Shown: positions 24,246 through 34,740 of the stretch, piece after piece | How positions within the stretch are numbered: position 1 is the first letter of the stretch | How the letters are laid out: every line of letters begins with the position of its first letter | NCBI GenBank assembly: GCA_944474755.1 | Contig: OX104123.1 | Span: 60,443,898-60,507,897, forward strand | Direction of reading: 5' to 3' | Source: Limnoperna fortunei | Taxonomy: Eukaryota > Mollusca > Bivalvia > Mytilida > Modiolidae | DNA: 64,000 nt | Translations under genes and position numbers: made by a program | Notes under the pieces: model-generated | The model's database searches: none | Told to the model about the DNA's origin: nothing | What the model saw: only the letters and a program-made list of their open reading frames with translations

Positions 24246-24450
24246 GGATCTTATTGTGAGTGTTCACAGTGCTCGACTCACAGAGATGCCCAGTACATCC
24301 CCAGGTGGCGGATAGGGGATGCCCTCTAGTTGGGGGGGGGGGGGGTGGCAGATCATAATACCGAAACTCTGACCGTTGACCACATTGGGTAACGTGTTTG
24401 GAGAATGTCAGACTCCTTGCACGATAAAGACCCCTTTTACAGATGTCGGT
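24246..24450 (+). repeat. SINE-like repeat, family B
   Basis: CCAGGTGGCGGATAGGGGAT, a run of 12 or more G, GGTAACGTGTTTGGAGA and AAAGACCCCTTTTACAGATG. The 3' end is truncated. Confidence 0.7.
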
Positions 24451-24524
24451 ACGGTAAAGTATTTCCCCTGTTGTGTCCTAGTCCTAAATAATTTCTTTTG
24501 TCTGAGTTGTTTTATAAGTGATGG

Positions 24525-24880
24525 GATCATACTGTGATTGCTTCAAGTGCTAAACCAACGGAGTTGATCAGCGCATCTCCAGAGCGTGGATAAGGGATGT
24601 CCCCTCATTAGGAGGTTGTCAGGTCATAATACGGAAATCTTGACCGCCGACCACAGTGGGTAACGTGTTTGGAAGGTACCACGCTTCTTGCACGAAAAAG
24701 ATCCCTTTTGTAGATGTCGATAAGAATAGGCTCGTTGTAGCCGCTACAAAAGACTAATTTTCTGCCTCTACGCATACCCCTTACTTTTTCATTGACTTCA
24801 CTAATTTTTGCCCTAAGGTCCATCTTTTCGGAATTGATTTATTGTTTGCTAAGTTGTTCTCGTCTTGAATATATTTAAAT
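24525..24880 (+). repeat. SINE-like repeat, family B, longer copy
   Basis: Same block order as the copy 280 bases upstream, continuing through CGATAAGAATAGGCTCG, CCGCTACAAAAGAC and TTTATTGTTTGCTAAGTTGT. It is the most complete member in the window. Confidence 0.72.
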
Positions 24881-25480
24881 TGCATGAGATAACGAGCACG
24901 TTAGTTAGCGATTGCTTTATGAAACGGCACCCAGTTGTCCTGAATTGTACTTTAAGAGCCCGTCTACAAGAAAACCATGCAAAGTGGTCCAGGTGACACT
25001 TTTCAAAACTGTCAAATAATTATGCATACTTGAAAGGTATATGCATAGAAAGTTGTTTAACACAATATACAATTTCCACACTGTTTCTATTTTTAGAAAC
25101 GGGTAATTCTATGTTTTGATTTGAACTTCTTACTTAAACCTCCTCACACTTATAATTGTTAATTTAGTATAATCTTTCTGATTTTCGATTAAAAAGTATC
25201 CACATTTAATGATGTCACTCTGGAAAAATACAAATAGTTATTGATATCAGATGATATCAAGATAATCAATAAATCACCTATTACAGATATATTTGCTGAA
25301 CAAAGTAAAATCATAGAAATTGGCACCTTGCCAAGAATTTTAAAAACATTCCAAATGATGCATATAGCTTGACTGCTTACATTTGGCAGTCAAAGTGAAC
25401 GCCTAAATTTAATTAAATTTATTAATTCTTTGTTGTACCTGAATGAAATAAATAATATATGAATGGGATAGCTTTGCAAA
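24881..25480. other. Unannotated DNA between repeats
   Basis: No supportable reading frame or repeat. Confidence 0.4.
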
Positions 25481-25487
25481 TAACAGG

Positions 25488-25676
25488 TTAAGATTGTACA
25501 GCCTTTGAAAGGTTGCCTATTTTGGTGAAGATTTGCGTGATTTCACCAGATAATGTTATGTGTATTTGCATTTCTTTCTTTCTGTTGTTAACATCTATAG
25601 GTGGATGTTGGTCACACATAGCCTTAACACCCACTAAATTCAATGATTTGCTATTCAATGTTAAATTTCGAGTCAA
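25488..25676 (-). pseudogene. Possible coding relic with a Cys-Asp-x-His segment
   Basis: A 62-codon minus-strand frame with protein-like composition, including VKAMCDQHPPIDVNNRKKEM and ITLSGEITQIFTKIGNL. There is no upstream exon, clear splice site or matching copy in the window. It may be a fragment of a larger gene family; function unknown. Confidence 0.3.
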
Positions 25677-26208
25677 AAATGTTTAAATTCTTCATTTTAT
25701 AAACTAGATGCCCTTCTTGGTACCCCAATGACCCCTCTTTTCCCCGATAACCTAAGTTTCAGTATGCTTTTGTTTATCTTCTGGTGGTCGTTCTTATGAC
25801 ATAACACACATATTTCACTGAAAATATGAGTTTTCTGATCTATGCCATCTCCAACTAGGGTCCTTTCTCAGAGAACCTGTGCCGTGCACAGGTACTTGTG
25901 GCAAGTACCCATTTGGTGCCCCAATAAGCCCCACCAGGAAGCTCGCTTTTTGTAGACTTGATAACTAGTAAGTGATAAGTCGACTTTTTTAACAAATTAT
26001 GTAGACTTAGTTATGTGACAAGTAGGGGCAGATATATGCCACCATAGGCGGGAATATCAAGAAAATCCACAAAATTTTCAGAAACATAAATAATAATATA
26101 TATTAAATTCATAGTTTAATACGCAATGTCAGGTCAGAGATATGATTCATACCCGGAATAGGTGGATTTGGATCAATAATACTGTAGAGTTTTATTGGCC
26201 CATGACGT

Positions 26209-26340
26209 ACGCGTATTATATAAAACATGCATTACGCGTTATTATCAAAACCTGACGCGTGCGTTTAGAGAAATAACGCGTTAATTCACAAAATTACGCG
26301 TGACGTTTTAGTTTTTACGCGTAATTATATCGCGATGATG
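26209..26340. repeat. Phased ACGCGT array, 21-bp period
   Basis: ACGCGT occurs at 26209, 26234, 26255, 26276, 26296 and 26317, spaced 25, 21, 21, 20 and 21 bases. Sequence between the hexamers is AT-rich and weakly conserved, so this is a decayed 21-bp tandem repeat in which only the palindromic hexamer is kept. Confidence 0.8.
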
Positions 26341-27010
26341 GCACGAACTGCCACTGATATTAAAAAAGTTAGGTTGTATGAAATGGACAACGTTGCTCAG
26401 CTTTAGAGTATTGAAATTTATTATTGTGGGAGAGTAATATTTTATTGTAATTTTTTAAATAGTATTATTGTATTAAATATGATTTATTAGAAAGTTAATA
26501 AAATATTATCATTCTATATATACACAACTAAGTTCAACTAGAGACATAAAGCATGAATAGTCGAAAGATGAAACATTTTATATTATTTGAAACATTATCG
26601 CGTTTCAGTACTATAGCATCTTTTTAAAGTGTAGTAAACTTATTTGTATACCACCCGCTAGGGGTATATAGTGATTAGGGTGTCCGTCTCTCCGACCGCC
26701 CGTTACATTTACTCTTATGCGCAACTCCTCCTACACTACCGAAAGGAATTTGATTAAACTTACACAGAATCTTTTGTCATATAGAGCCATTGTGCGCCAG
26801 ATAGTTAGCATTTAGATCGGAATGATATTTGGCGTTTCCCCATAAAAAATATGGACTTTTTCATTGACATGAGGATGAGGGGTATCAATTAGTGAGCTTT
26901 TACATGGTAAATGTCTCTATCAACTGATAGTAATAGTACAGCGGCATACACAGTTAGCGAGAGGCTACTGAACCTGTTGAGCACAGATCCTCTTATACCA
27001 ACCAGGGACC

Positions 27011-27130
27011 TCGGTAGTTCGTCCACTATTGATCAACTGAGATTGCGGGTTCGATTCTTACTGCAGACAGGGTGCACTCGACTCCAATCTTAATTGACAA
27101 GGATTGCTAGTTCTCCTACCGCAGGTCTGG
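27011..27130 (+). repeat. Family A SINE, truncated
   Basis: Contains the B-box region GATTGCGGGTTCGATTCTTA and the body block GACTCCAATCTTAATTGACA; head and tail are missing. Confidence 0.75.
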
Positions 27131-27282
27131 AACACTACAGATTTCTGAATATAATTTAAAGAACAGTTTAATTAAGTCTACAAACAGCAGGTGAAGCCGT
27201 GTAATGTTGTAGCCCTGAGGCTAAGGATGGACAGTATCATTGGAATCAACAGTATTTTAGATAGAACTGTGATAATGGACTA

Positions 27283-28000
27283 GGCCGAATTTTACTGCGT
27301 TATAATCCGAAGTTAGTTTTGTGACTTGTCGGATTAACGGCAGAATTCAGTCCTATTGCTCGTACTGTAGCAAATAAAAAATTCTAACTTCGGTCTATTT
27401 AATACAAAATTCAAACATAATATTCATCTTCTTTACGTTATTAAAGCTTTAGACATTGCGAAACTAACGGGAAACAATCTTTATTGAAGAAATTTCTTTT
27501 TTCGTCTTTGAAGATGCATGTGGAAAATGCTATGTTGATCATTTTTCCGTATATGGATCATGTGACCTAATTTTATTATAAACGTGCTCATTTGCATACT
27601 ATAACAACCATTCCGTAGTAAGAATCCAGTAATTTACATATGTATTACTCAAGATGCAACACGCCATCCAGTTTCGTGTTTCTCAATGGTTTTCATGTAG
27701 TAAACGTAATTAAAAAAAGAGACGAATGTCAATTAATAGAGATAACGCACAGTGGGTTATTAAAAACGGCAATAACTATCATCACGTATCAAGAATAATC
27801 GATTTTAAACACGAAACCGATAAAAACAATGGTGACACTGTCGAAAGATATCGAGATCGACCACGTCTGATTGTATATGCAACTTCTTGTGGACATCAAA
27901 GTGCCTGGAGTGATTCACTCCCGCTCTGCTACATTACGAGTAATGGGACTAAATTCGTACCCTTGCCAAAAAAAAGCGAGGGAATGATTATTTGTTCTAA
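27283..28000. repeat. 720-bp interspersed repeat, copy 2 (inverted)
   Basis: Reverse-complement counterpart of 16337-17058. The homopolymer in its terminal hairpin is shorter (8 A) and the stem is partly decayed. The 100-codon plus-strand frame inside it is not conserved in copy 1 and is not called as a gene. Confidence 0.75.
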
Positions 28001-28225
28001 TAATGGACTTACCTTAAATTATTACTGAATTGATAATTTTTAATAATTGTCATCATTAGAGTATTGTTATCTTCTGGCTATGATTTATCACTTACAATGA
28101 TCAAACTGCGTGGATGGATATTTTCTAAATAATTGTATATAAGGACTAGATTCTGGTGTTTTTAGCTCTTACTGAATGCAGCTGAATCTACGTTAATCTT
28201 TTGTTGATCCCAAGACGTTGTGGTA

Positions 28226-28340
28226 CAAGTCGAGGGTTTTCTCCGGGTACTCCGGCTTCCTCCCCCAATAGAAACTAGACGCCATGATATAGCTGTAAAA
28301 TTGCTGAAAATGGCGTTAAGCACCATTCAAACAAACAAAC
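28226..28340 (+). repeat. Family A SINE, 3' half
   Basis: Body block CGGCTTCCTCCCCCAATAGA and tail ACCATTCAAACAAACAAAC; 5' truncated. Confidence 0.78.
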
Positions 28341-28915
28341 ATCTAGTACCGTTTAGACAGCAGTATAGTGAATATTTAGTGACACAAATTTCTTGGAGTT
28401 CAAAAAACTCAATCATTCAATACAAATTACAACAGATAGTGACTACGCATTATGACAAAACAGAGATAAACATTATTTCATGCATGCTATTTTGTTTTGA
28501 TGCCGAAAGGAAACCAATAACAGTAAATATAACGATGTTTGGGCTTGCCCAATGAACTGCTCTCTTTTTATTTATCTGCGTGGTAGTTGTATTTTTATGG
28601 ATTCTAGTGAAATTATGCAATGTTTTTCAGTTAAAGTACGTATATTAATATGAATAAAATAAATATTGGAGTACTTTAGAGAATTACAGAAATAGTTCTA
28701 TAACACACACATATTTTCCACAATGGTCTGCAATGCATTCGTACGTTTGCATTTAGCAATTAATCATCTTAATATAAGTGACAATTATCTATAATTATTT
28801 GGAATATGTTCTATAAAATATTCACATGGCGTTCACTATCATTAGAGAACACTTTGTATAATTGTTGATCGACAAATTTATCAATTATGTTTACTGATGA
28901 ATGGTTAATCTAGTC

Positions 28916-28921
28916 TTTAAT
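28916..28921 (-). promoter_or_regulatory. Probable polyadenylation signal of the C1q gene
   Basis: ATTAAA (minus strand) about 47 bases after the stop codon. It is the commonest variant hexamer; no AATAAA lies nearer. Confidence 0.4.
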
Positions 28922-28967
28922 TCAAGTTAAAAGAATTACAATGTTATACATATATAGATCAGTAGTA

Positions 28968-30241
28968 TCAATTCACTTTCACTATGTTAATACATGAAAA
29001 TTGTCCAAATAAATTACTGGTCAGTCTAGCAACATCAACAGATATCTTGTCGTTTTTATCCAATCGAGTTGTGAAAGACGAGATTCCGGTGTGCCAGCCT
29101 TGATTACTATCGAAAACTGGTATAAATCCTGTTGCTATGACGGCATGGTTTTGGTATATTGAGAATAATTGGTTGTTATGATTAGACATGATTACCACGG
29201 TGATATGATACAATCCTGAATATTCACACACAAATTGACCCGAGCTTGTAAATGAAGACAATCCACTTATACCAATGGCCGTGGTTATTACGGGGAATTT
29301 TAACGTGTTACTATTAAGTTCAAATCCACTGCTAGTACCAGCGCAAGCATAGAGGGCAACTGAAACGAAAAACAACTCCATGTATATTTAATAAAATATA
29401 TTTTGCGTACAAATAGCTACATAATGTGCCAATAAACACTACATTCTCCTAACTTCTTACCTAAACAAAACTATGACCTTTTGCTCTTCTTAGAGTACAC
29501 GTAATATTGATGACACATACCTTTTCTACTACTGTCTACCAGTTGGGGCCAGTATTGAAGCACATCTCCCTTCACTGAAGTCAACGATTTGTTTACCTCT
29601 TCAATAGCAGTAAATGTGAGGTTTCGAGATGATTCTGCGAGAACCTGTAAGTCTTGAATTTTGTTTTTTGAATCGTCCACTTGATTCAAGATGGCCATAA
29701 AATCCTGTTGTCTTGCGCTTTCGTGACTTATTAATAAATCTGTTTTCGAGCCAAGAGACTGTACGGCCTGTTCTAAGTTGTGTACTGTCTGCAGTTGATT
29801 AATATTTTTTAAATGACTCAATTCTGACATCTTCACCTTAAGCAGGTTCGTTTCATTCTTTATAAAATTCAGATCAGTAGCTAATAATCCGTTCTTATTG
29901 GTCAAGTTATCAATGTTTTCTGTTAAAGTTTCGTTTGAAAGCATTAGTTCGTGGATTTGTTTTCTTAAATCAATAATGTCACTTTCGTTGCAGAGACAGT
30001 TTTTCTCATGTTTCGAATTCACTCTGTTATTAATACTAGCTATTTCCTGTTGAAGTTGTATCACGGATTGTTCTAGTTGGTGGCGGATTTGTTTTTCTTC
30101 TGATAGCAGTTCGATGACTGTTACAAAATGCCGATCCGTCAAAGACGACTGCCCACCTAGAGTTGATTGAGTAACGGTATCTAGTAGAAAAGAAACACTT
30201 AATACAAACTGTAAATAAATTGCAAGGAAAACCAGTTTCAT
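28968..30241 (-). CDS. Secreted coiled-coil C1q-domain protein (two exons)
   Basis: Exon 1 is 30241-29521 and exon 2 is 29359-28968, joined across a 161-base intron with donor AAAAG|GTATGT and acceptor TTTCGTTTCAG|TT. The junction is phase 1 and the joined frame encodes 370 residues. Residues 1-20 (MKLVFLAIYLQFVLSVSFLL) are a signal peptide. Residues about 40-235 are Leu/Gln/Glu-rich heptad-like sequence, a probable coiled coil for trimerisation, with several N-glycosylation sequons (NETL, NLTN, NETN, NLTF, NKSL). Residues about 245-370 form a C1q fold: SGQFVCEYSGLYHITVVIM, the central HTGISSFTTRLDKNDKISVD and the final GQFSCINIVKV. C1q domains bind ligands as trimers, and in bivalves such proteins are numerous and linked to pathogen recognition. 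The role of this copy is inferred. Both exons are intact. Confidence 0.9.
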
Positions 30242-30810
30242 TTTTATTATTAGTAATTTGATGTTTCCTTAATCGTATCTTTCACACTACTGAAGTCTAT
30301 TAAAATGTGATAAGTTGAACTAACTGTCAATACACAATACAAGGTCCACCAGATTGATGTAGATTATAGTTTGTACCTGTCGAACGATAGGAAAAATATT
30401 TATCATAACTGGACTTTGAGACGTTGAGACAATAAATACCGAGGTTGTACAATTTATTTCGCCAGAGGTTTGTGTTAATGCTGCCTTCGCATATAACATG
30501 CATGTGCGGTTAGGTGGTAATGTTTCTTATTGTGTTTTTTTTTGTTAAAAAGCTGTAGTGTTTCTTTAAATATAGGGAAGTGGTTTATCCTACCGATATA
30601 TGGCACGTCTTAAGGACTCCCACGACCTGTTGAATGAAGTCATAACTGACAGATCGAAGTCTCATTTCGAACAATATCTTTACTTCATAGGTGAAGCAAG
30701 AAAACTTGAAATACTAATGTCGCAGTTTTTTGTTCCTTTCTATATAGCAGGTATTTGCATTCTGTATCACAGTTAAAATAATATGTATTACAAAAGTGAT
30801 TGATTAACAG

Positions 30811-31085
30811 GGGCCTCCTCGGTGGCCGAGTGGTAAAGGTATTTCGTAGACTGATGATCACGTGGTCTGTCAACACTGAGATTGCGGGTTCGAGTCTCAC
30901 TGCGGGCAGGGTGTATTCTACTCCAATCTTAATAGACACGGATTGCCAGTTTTCCTACAGAAGGTCGGGGTTCTCACCGGGTACTCTGGCTTCCTCCCCC
31001 AAGAAAAACTGGAAATGGAATGGAATAGCTGAAAAATTGCTAAAAGCGGCGCTAAACATCTTTCAAACAAAACAAAAACAAAAAC
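30811..31085 (+). repeat. Family A SINE, full length
   Basis: A box GGTGGCCGAGTGGTAAAGG, canonical B box GGGTTCGAGTCTC near 30887-30899, the complete body and an A-rich (AAAC)n-like tail. It is the best-preserved copy in the window. Confidence 0.88.
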
Positions 31086-31540
31086 ACGTGATAGATTTGA
31101 TAAGCATTGTTGTTAACTAAAAGATTAATAATGAAAATATATCTGACAGTTTCTATTGACCGTTGTGCGTTGTGAATTATCTCACACATATCTTGAATAA
31201 TAATCTATCGTAAATGTTAACAATTGTAACTTTTAACTAGAACTTTACACTTGTCGGTGTACAAATACATACAAATTTGTCTTCGATTACGTGGATATAT
31301 CATATGAATATAAGAGCTGATGTACCGAAATGTGCATTTGTTCCCCTTCTAATTTTAACTGCATAAAATTTGGGATTTGAAATGTAATCCAAACAATAAA
31401 AACCAAACATAAAAAAAATAAATAAATGGGTACGTGTTGTATACAAAAAACTTTCAAAAATGTTTTTAGAACTAATTGATTAAATTAGAATATCACATGT
31501 TCATATTGACGACAAAACGAATGAGATAACAAGTAATCTG

Positions 31541-32390
31541 CATCTATTATTGATCACGTGATCTGTCAACACTGAGGTTGCGGGTTCGAGTCTCACTGCT
31601 GACAGGGTATTCATATGGAACGCCAAATTAACATATATTCAATTAATTGTACAATTGTATCTTCAATTGAATTATACCTATCTTCAATTCAATTATAGAT
31701 ATCTTCAATTCAATTGTACCTAGGTACAATTCAATTGTACCTAGGTACAATTCAGCACAATTAAAGATATCTTCAATTCAATTGTACCTATCTTCAATTC
31801 AATTAAACCTATCTTCAATTGAATTGAACCTATCTTCAATCGAATTGAACCTATCTTCAATTGAATTATACCTATCTTCAAATGAATTTTACTCATTTGT
31901 ATAATTGAATTGAAGATATCTATAATTGAATTGAAGATAGGTATAATTCAATTGAAGATATCTTCAAATGAATTGAAGATATCTTCAAATGAATTGGAGA
32001 TATCTCCAAATGAATTATGGAGATGTTGGAATTAGACCTATCTTCAAGTGAATTAAAGATATCTTCAATTCAATTGAAGATAGGTACAATTGAATTATAC
32101 CTAGGTGCAATTAAATTGCACCTAGGTATAATTCATTTGAAGATAGGTTCAATTGATATGAAGATATCTTTAATTATTTGAAGATAGGTACAATTGAATT
32201 GAAGATATCTTCAATTTATTTGAAGATATCTTCAAATGATTGAAGATATCTTCAATTATTTGAAGATATGTTAATTTGGCGTTCCATATATTCAAAACTC
32301 TAATCTTTATTCCTAACGAAAGTCGAGGTTTTCTCTGGGCACTCCGGCATCCTTCTCAAACCCGGACGCCATAATATAACTGAAAAATTA
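31541..32390 (+). repeat. Family A SINE split by an inserted element
   Basis: Left part 31541-31613 (GTTGCGGGTTCGAGTCTCAC) and right part from 32289 (ACTCTAATCTT..., GTCGAGGTTTTCT, CACTCCGGCATCC) are continuous in other family A copies. The intervening 675 bp is a separate insertion flanked by the duplicated hexamer TATTCA. Confidence 0.85.
31614..32288. mobile_element. Inverted-repeat-bounded element made of 21-bp palindromic units
   Basis: Perfect 23-bp terminal inverted repeats (31614-31636 and 32266-32288, starting TATGGAACGCCAAATTAACA) are flanked by the direct duplication TATTCA (31608-31613 and 32289-32294). The interior is a tandem array of about 30 units of 21 bp. Each unit is built from a palindromic AATTGAATT-like core and one of three junction words: GATATC, CCTAGG or CCTATC. 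There is no coding sequence. Confidence 0.92.
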
Positions 32391-33300
32391 ACGAACATAT
32401 AGGTTAGACAGGGTGATAATGTACACAAAATATGGTATAATTGGGATTAAGATTTGTAAAAGAAATGTAATAGCTTGAAAATAGATTTATAATAAAAATG
32501 GTATTAAAAAACTTGTGCTTACATTATAAACCGACAAGTCCAACTTAAATATAATTGTAACATTTTATGACATGACTACCTTGTGTACCGACCAATGACA
32601 TGTATAATTAGATTTGTGCACCAGTCAGAAATTAGATAATGTAAGCTATAGCGTCAACTAAAAAAACCCAAGGGGAGATGGTGTTCTAGTAGAAGTGGCG
32701 AAACATGGTTGACAGAAAATGACTAACTGCCTGTTTAAAAGGGGATATGGGACGGCACTCACTCAGGGATTGCATCGTAGATTCCATACTTGTACCTCCT
32801 ATCTTTTACGTGTACATCTGACTGTGATAAATACAGTATTACCAGAATCTCCATATAAGGTTTTTAGAAGTCGAAAAAGCAATATAAACATTGTTGTCTG
32901 AGGGAGACTTGTAAAGGAAAATTTTATATAACAGAACATGCCCCTTAACATGGTGTTTATATACTTTTGTAAAGTATTTGAAACTGTGTCAAGGTATGAT
33001 CTTTAACAAGTAATGAATTAGCTTGGCTTTTCAGCCAAATTAATTGGTAACCTTGAACACCTATCTGCTGGCGTGCAGGCCAATTTAGGTTCTTTTCACT
33101 TCTGCTATGTAAGTTTAAGTATCCTACAAAGATAGCTCGGAAGGAGTTTGCTTTCAAACGCAAACCTGTTTAATAAACAGTTCAACACAAATAGCAAAGT
33201 ATCGAGTAAAGACTTGTTTTCAACGCCTGAAAGTGAAAATTTAGAAGAAGTGACTCTAACACCCACCAAAGTTTCTGGTAAGTGCATTACAATAGGACAA
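32391..33300. other. Unassigned DNA with a weak coding-like stretch
   Basis: Around 33150-33270 one plus-strand frame reads SSKDLFSTPESENLEEVTL before a GTAAGT-like donor, but a stop lies close upstream and no partner exon was found. Otherwise nothing recognised. Confidence 0.3.
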
Positions 33301-33319
33301 CATCAGTATTGAAAATGAG

Positions 33320-33790
33320 AATCTAGTCAAGTGTAGAACATGTAAGCATCTGGGCAGTACTCTCAGTGACAACGGATGACTCAAAGGATGAGAATGAAAT
33401 CACGCTGACGAAAGGTAACGCTAGCGCTGTTTGAAAACATGAGGTCAATGCTATGGAGTAACATAATGTACTAATAAAAGTCAAATACAAAGTATATTGA
33501 ACAACCGTGCTTGCTGCTTTATTGTGGTGCAGAGACATACTATATATCGAGCACAGATGGAGATATTGCAAGCCTACATGATAAGGCATCTTTGCGCTAT
33601 TATTGGCATGGAATAGAAAGACACAACTAGTGCTTAAGCATTAACAACAGCAGGCTAACAACTCTTAACAATATTCTAATTCAGATGAACCTCAGGTGGC
33701 GAGGACATGTAGATAGGATGGGTCATCAGCGCTTCTTTCGGCAGCCTGTCTCTTATTTTTAGTTTAGGAGGGCAGGCAAAGGGTACAACA
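33320..33790 (+). pseudogene. 3' fragment of a LINE reverse transcriptase
   Basis: Scattered frames preserve the order typical of the end of non-LTR reverse transcriptases: KHLGSTLSDNG, then a block at about 33500 around VLAALLWCRD (the usual LLYGAETW position), then RHLCAIIGME, and MNLRWRGHVDRMGHQR near 33685-33730. Many stops and shifts; 5' truncated. Not functional. Confidence 0.65.
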
Positions 33791-34640
33791 AAGCTGCGGT
33801 TGATACTGATGTAATGGAAGCTGAAGGTTTGGTATGCTATAAAACCATTACTAAATTAGGACTTAAAGGTGTGGTTTCCTTACTATTGCAAATGCCAGTT
33901 TATTTGTAGTAATAATACCCGAATCATGTTGAATGAAAATTGGGTCATAGTGGTACAGTGAGCAGGACTGGAAATGCCATGCTTTCCTTTAGCTCTCTTA
34001 AAACGGGCAAAATGGTCCTTTAAATCGTAAACAGTTGTCATCTCTATTAACTCTGAGCACACACAACAAATATCACCGCCACCAGGAATACTGTAAGATA
34101 CAAATTATCGTACCCTATACGCCAGATAAGAAAACCAGACATAACGCAAGCTTTGCATCGTGGATTCGTGCCGCGCTCATTTTCCCGGATTTACTGGGTA
34201 CTATGTGACTGAAAACTAGGACCTACTAAATGGTAGCGTGAAGCCATAACATAATTATAAAAATAAAGATATATATACTTATCAACCTCTCCAATGTTTC
34301 TAATATTCTGTGAAATTTATGACCTATTTCTACTCTAATATATGTATCTGACCTCGGGTATGTTGACTCCTGTACTGAACTACTATGGCATACAAGACCA
34401 ACAATTCTTTTACCCTTATTGACAGGCAGAGGAGAGCCGTTTATACGCAATATAGTAGCCTCTAACTAAAATAATGTCGAAACCAAAATAAAACAATTCC
34501 GTATTACTTATGCGTTTTCCCATACCTAAACATTTTCATAACAATAAAGTATGCACTGACAGCTTTCAATCAATTGACTCGCTTGGACCCAAAACAAATA
34601 CAAAACGAAAGTAAACATAAGAAATAATTGGGGCACGAGT
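33791..34640. other. Intergenic DNA
   Basis: Nothing supportable. Confidence 0.35.
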
Positions 34641-34740
34641 ATATACTGATTTTACCAACGGTTGGCTTTTATGTCCAATATTTTACCGCGAGCGTAAGCG
34701 AGAGGTTAAATATGGGCATAAAGGGCAAAAATCAGTTAAT
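34641..34740. repeat. Short fold-back element
   Basis: ACTGATTTTACC...GGCTTTTATGTCCAATATTT is answered by AAATATGGGCATAAAGGGCA...AAAATCAGT in inverted orientation around a CGCGAGCGTAAGCGAG loop. Arms imperfect. Confidence 0.65.

Larger units (their letters stand above)
20545..24250. repeat. Diverged 82-90-bp satellite array, interrupted by SINEs and a MITE
   Basis: Some thirty units share the order GTGAATTATCTCCC - TGTTATAGTCCTTATCCTAC - ATAATAAATAGAC - TGCTTGTTTTTG - TTGTCCTTATCTGTA. A well-preserved unit near 21300 measures 82 bp. Units are strongly diverged and carry indels. Interruptions: family B SINE at 21596-21907, family A SINE at 22556-22699, MITE at 23369-23863. Smaller blocks of the same family lie at 9.1, 10.5 and 11.3 kb. 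Confidence 0.8.

Noticed and set aside
27726..28028. 100-codon plus-strand ORF
   Set aside because: Lies within the 720-bp repeat and is not conserved in the other copy.
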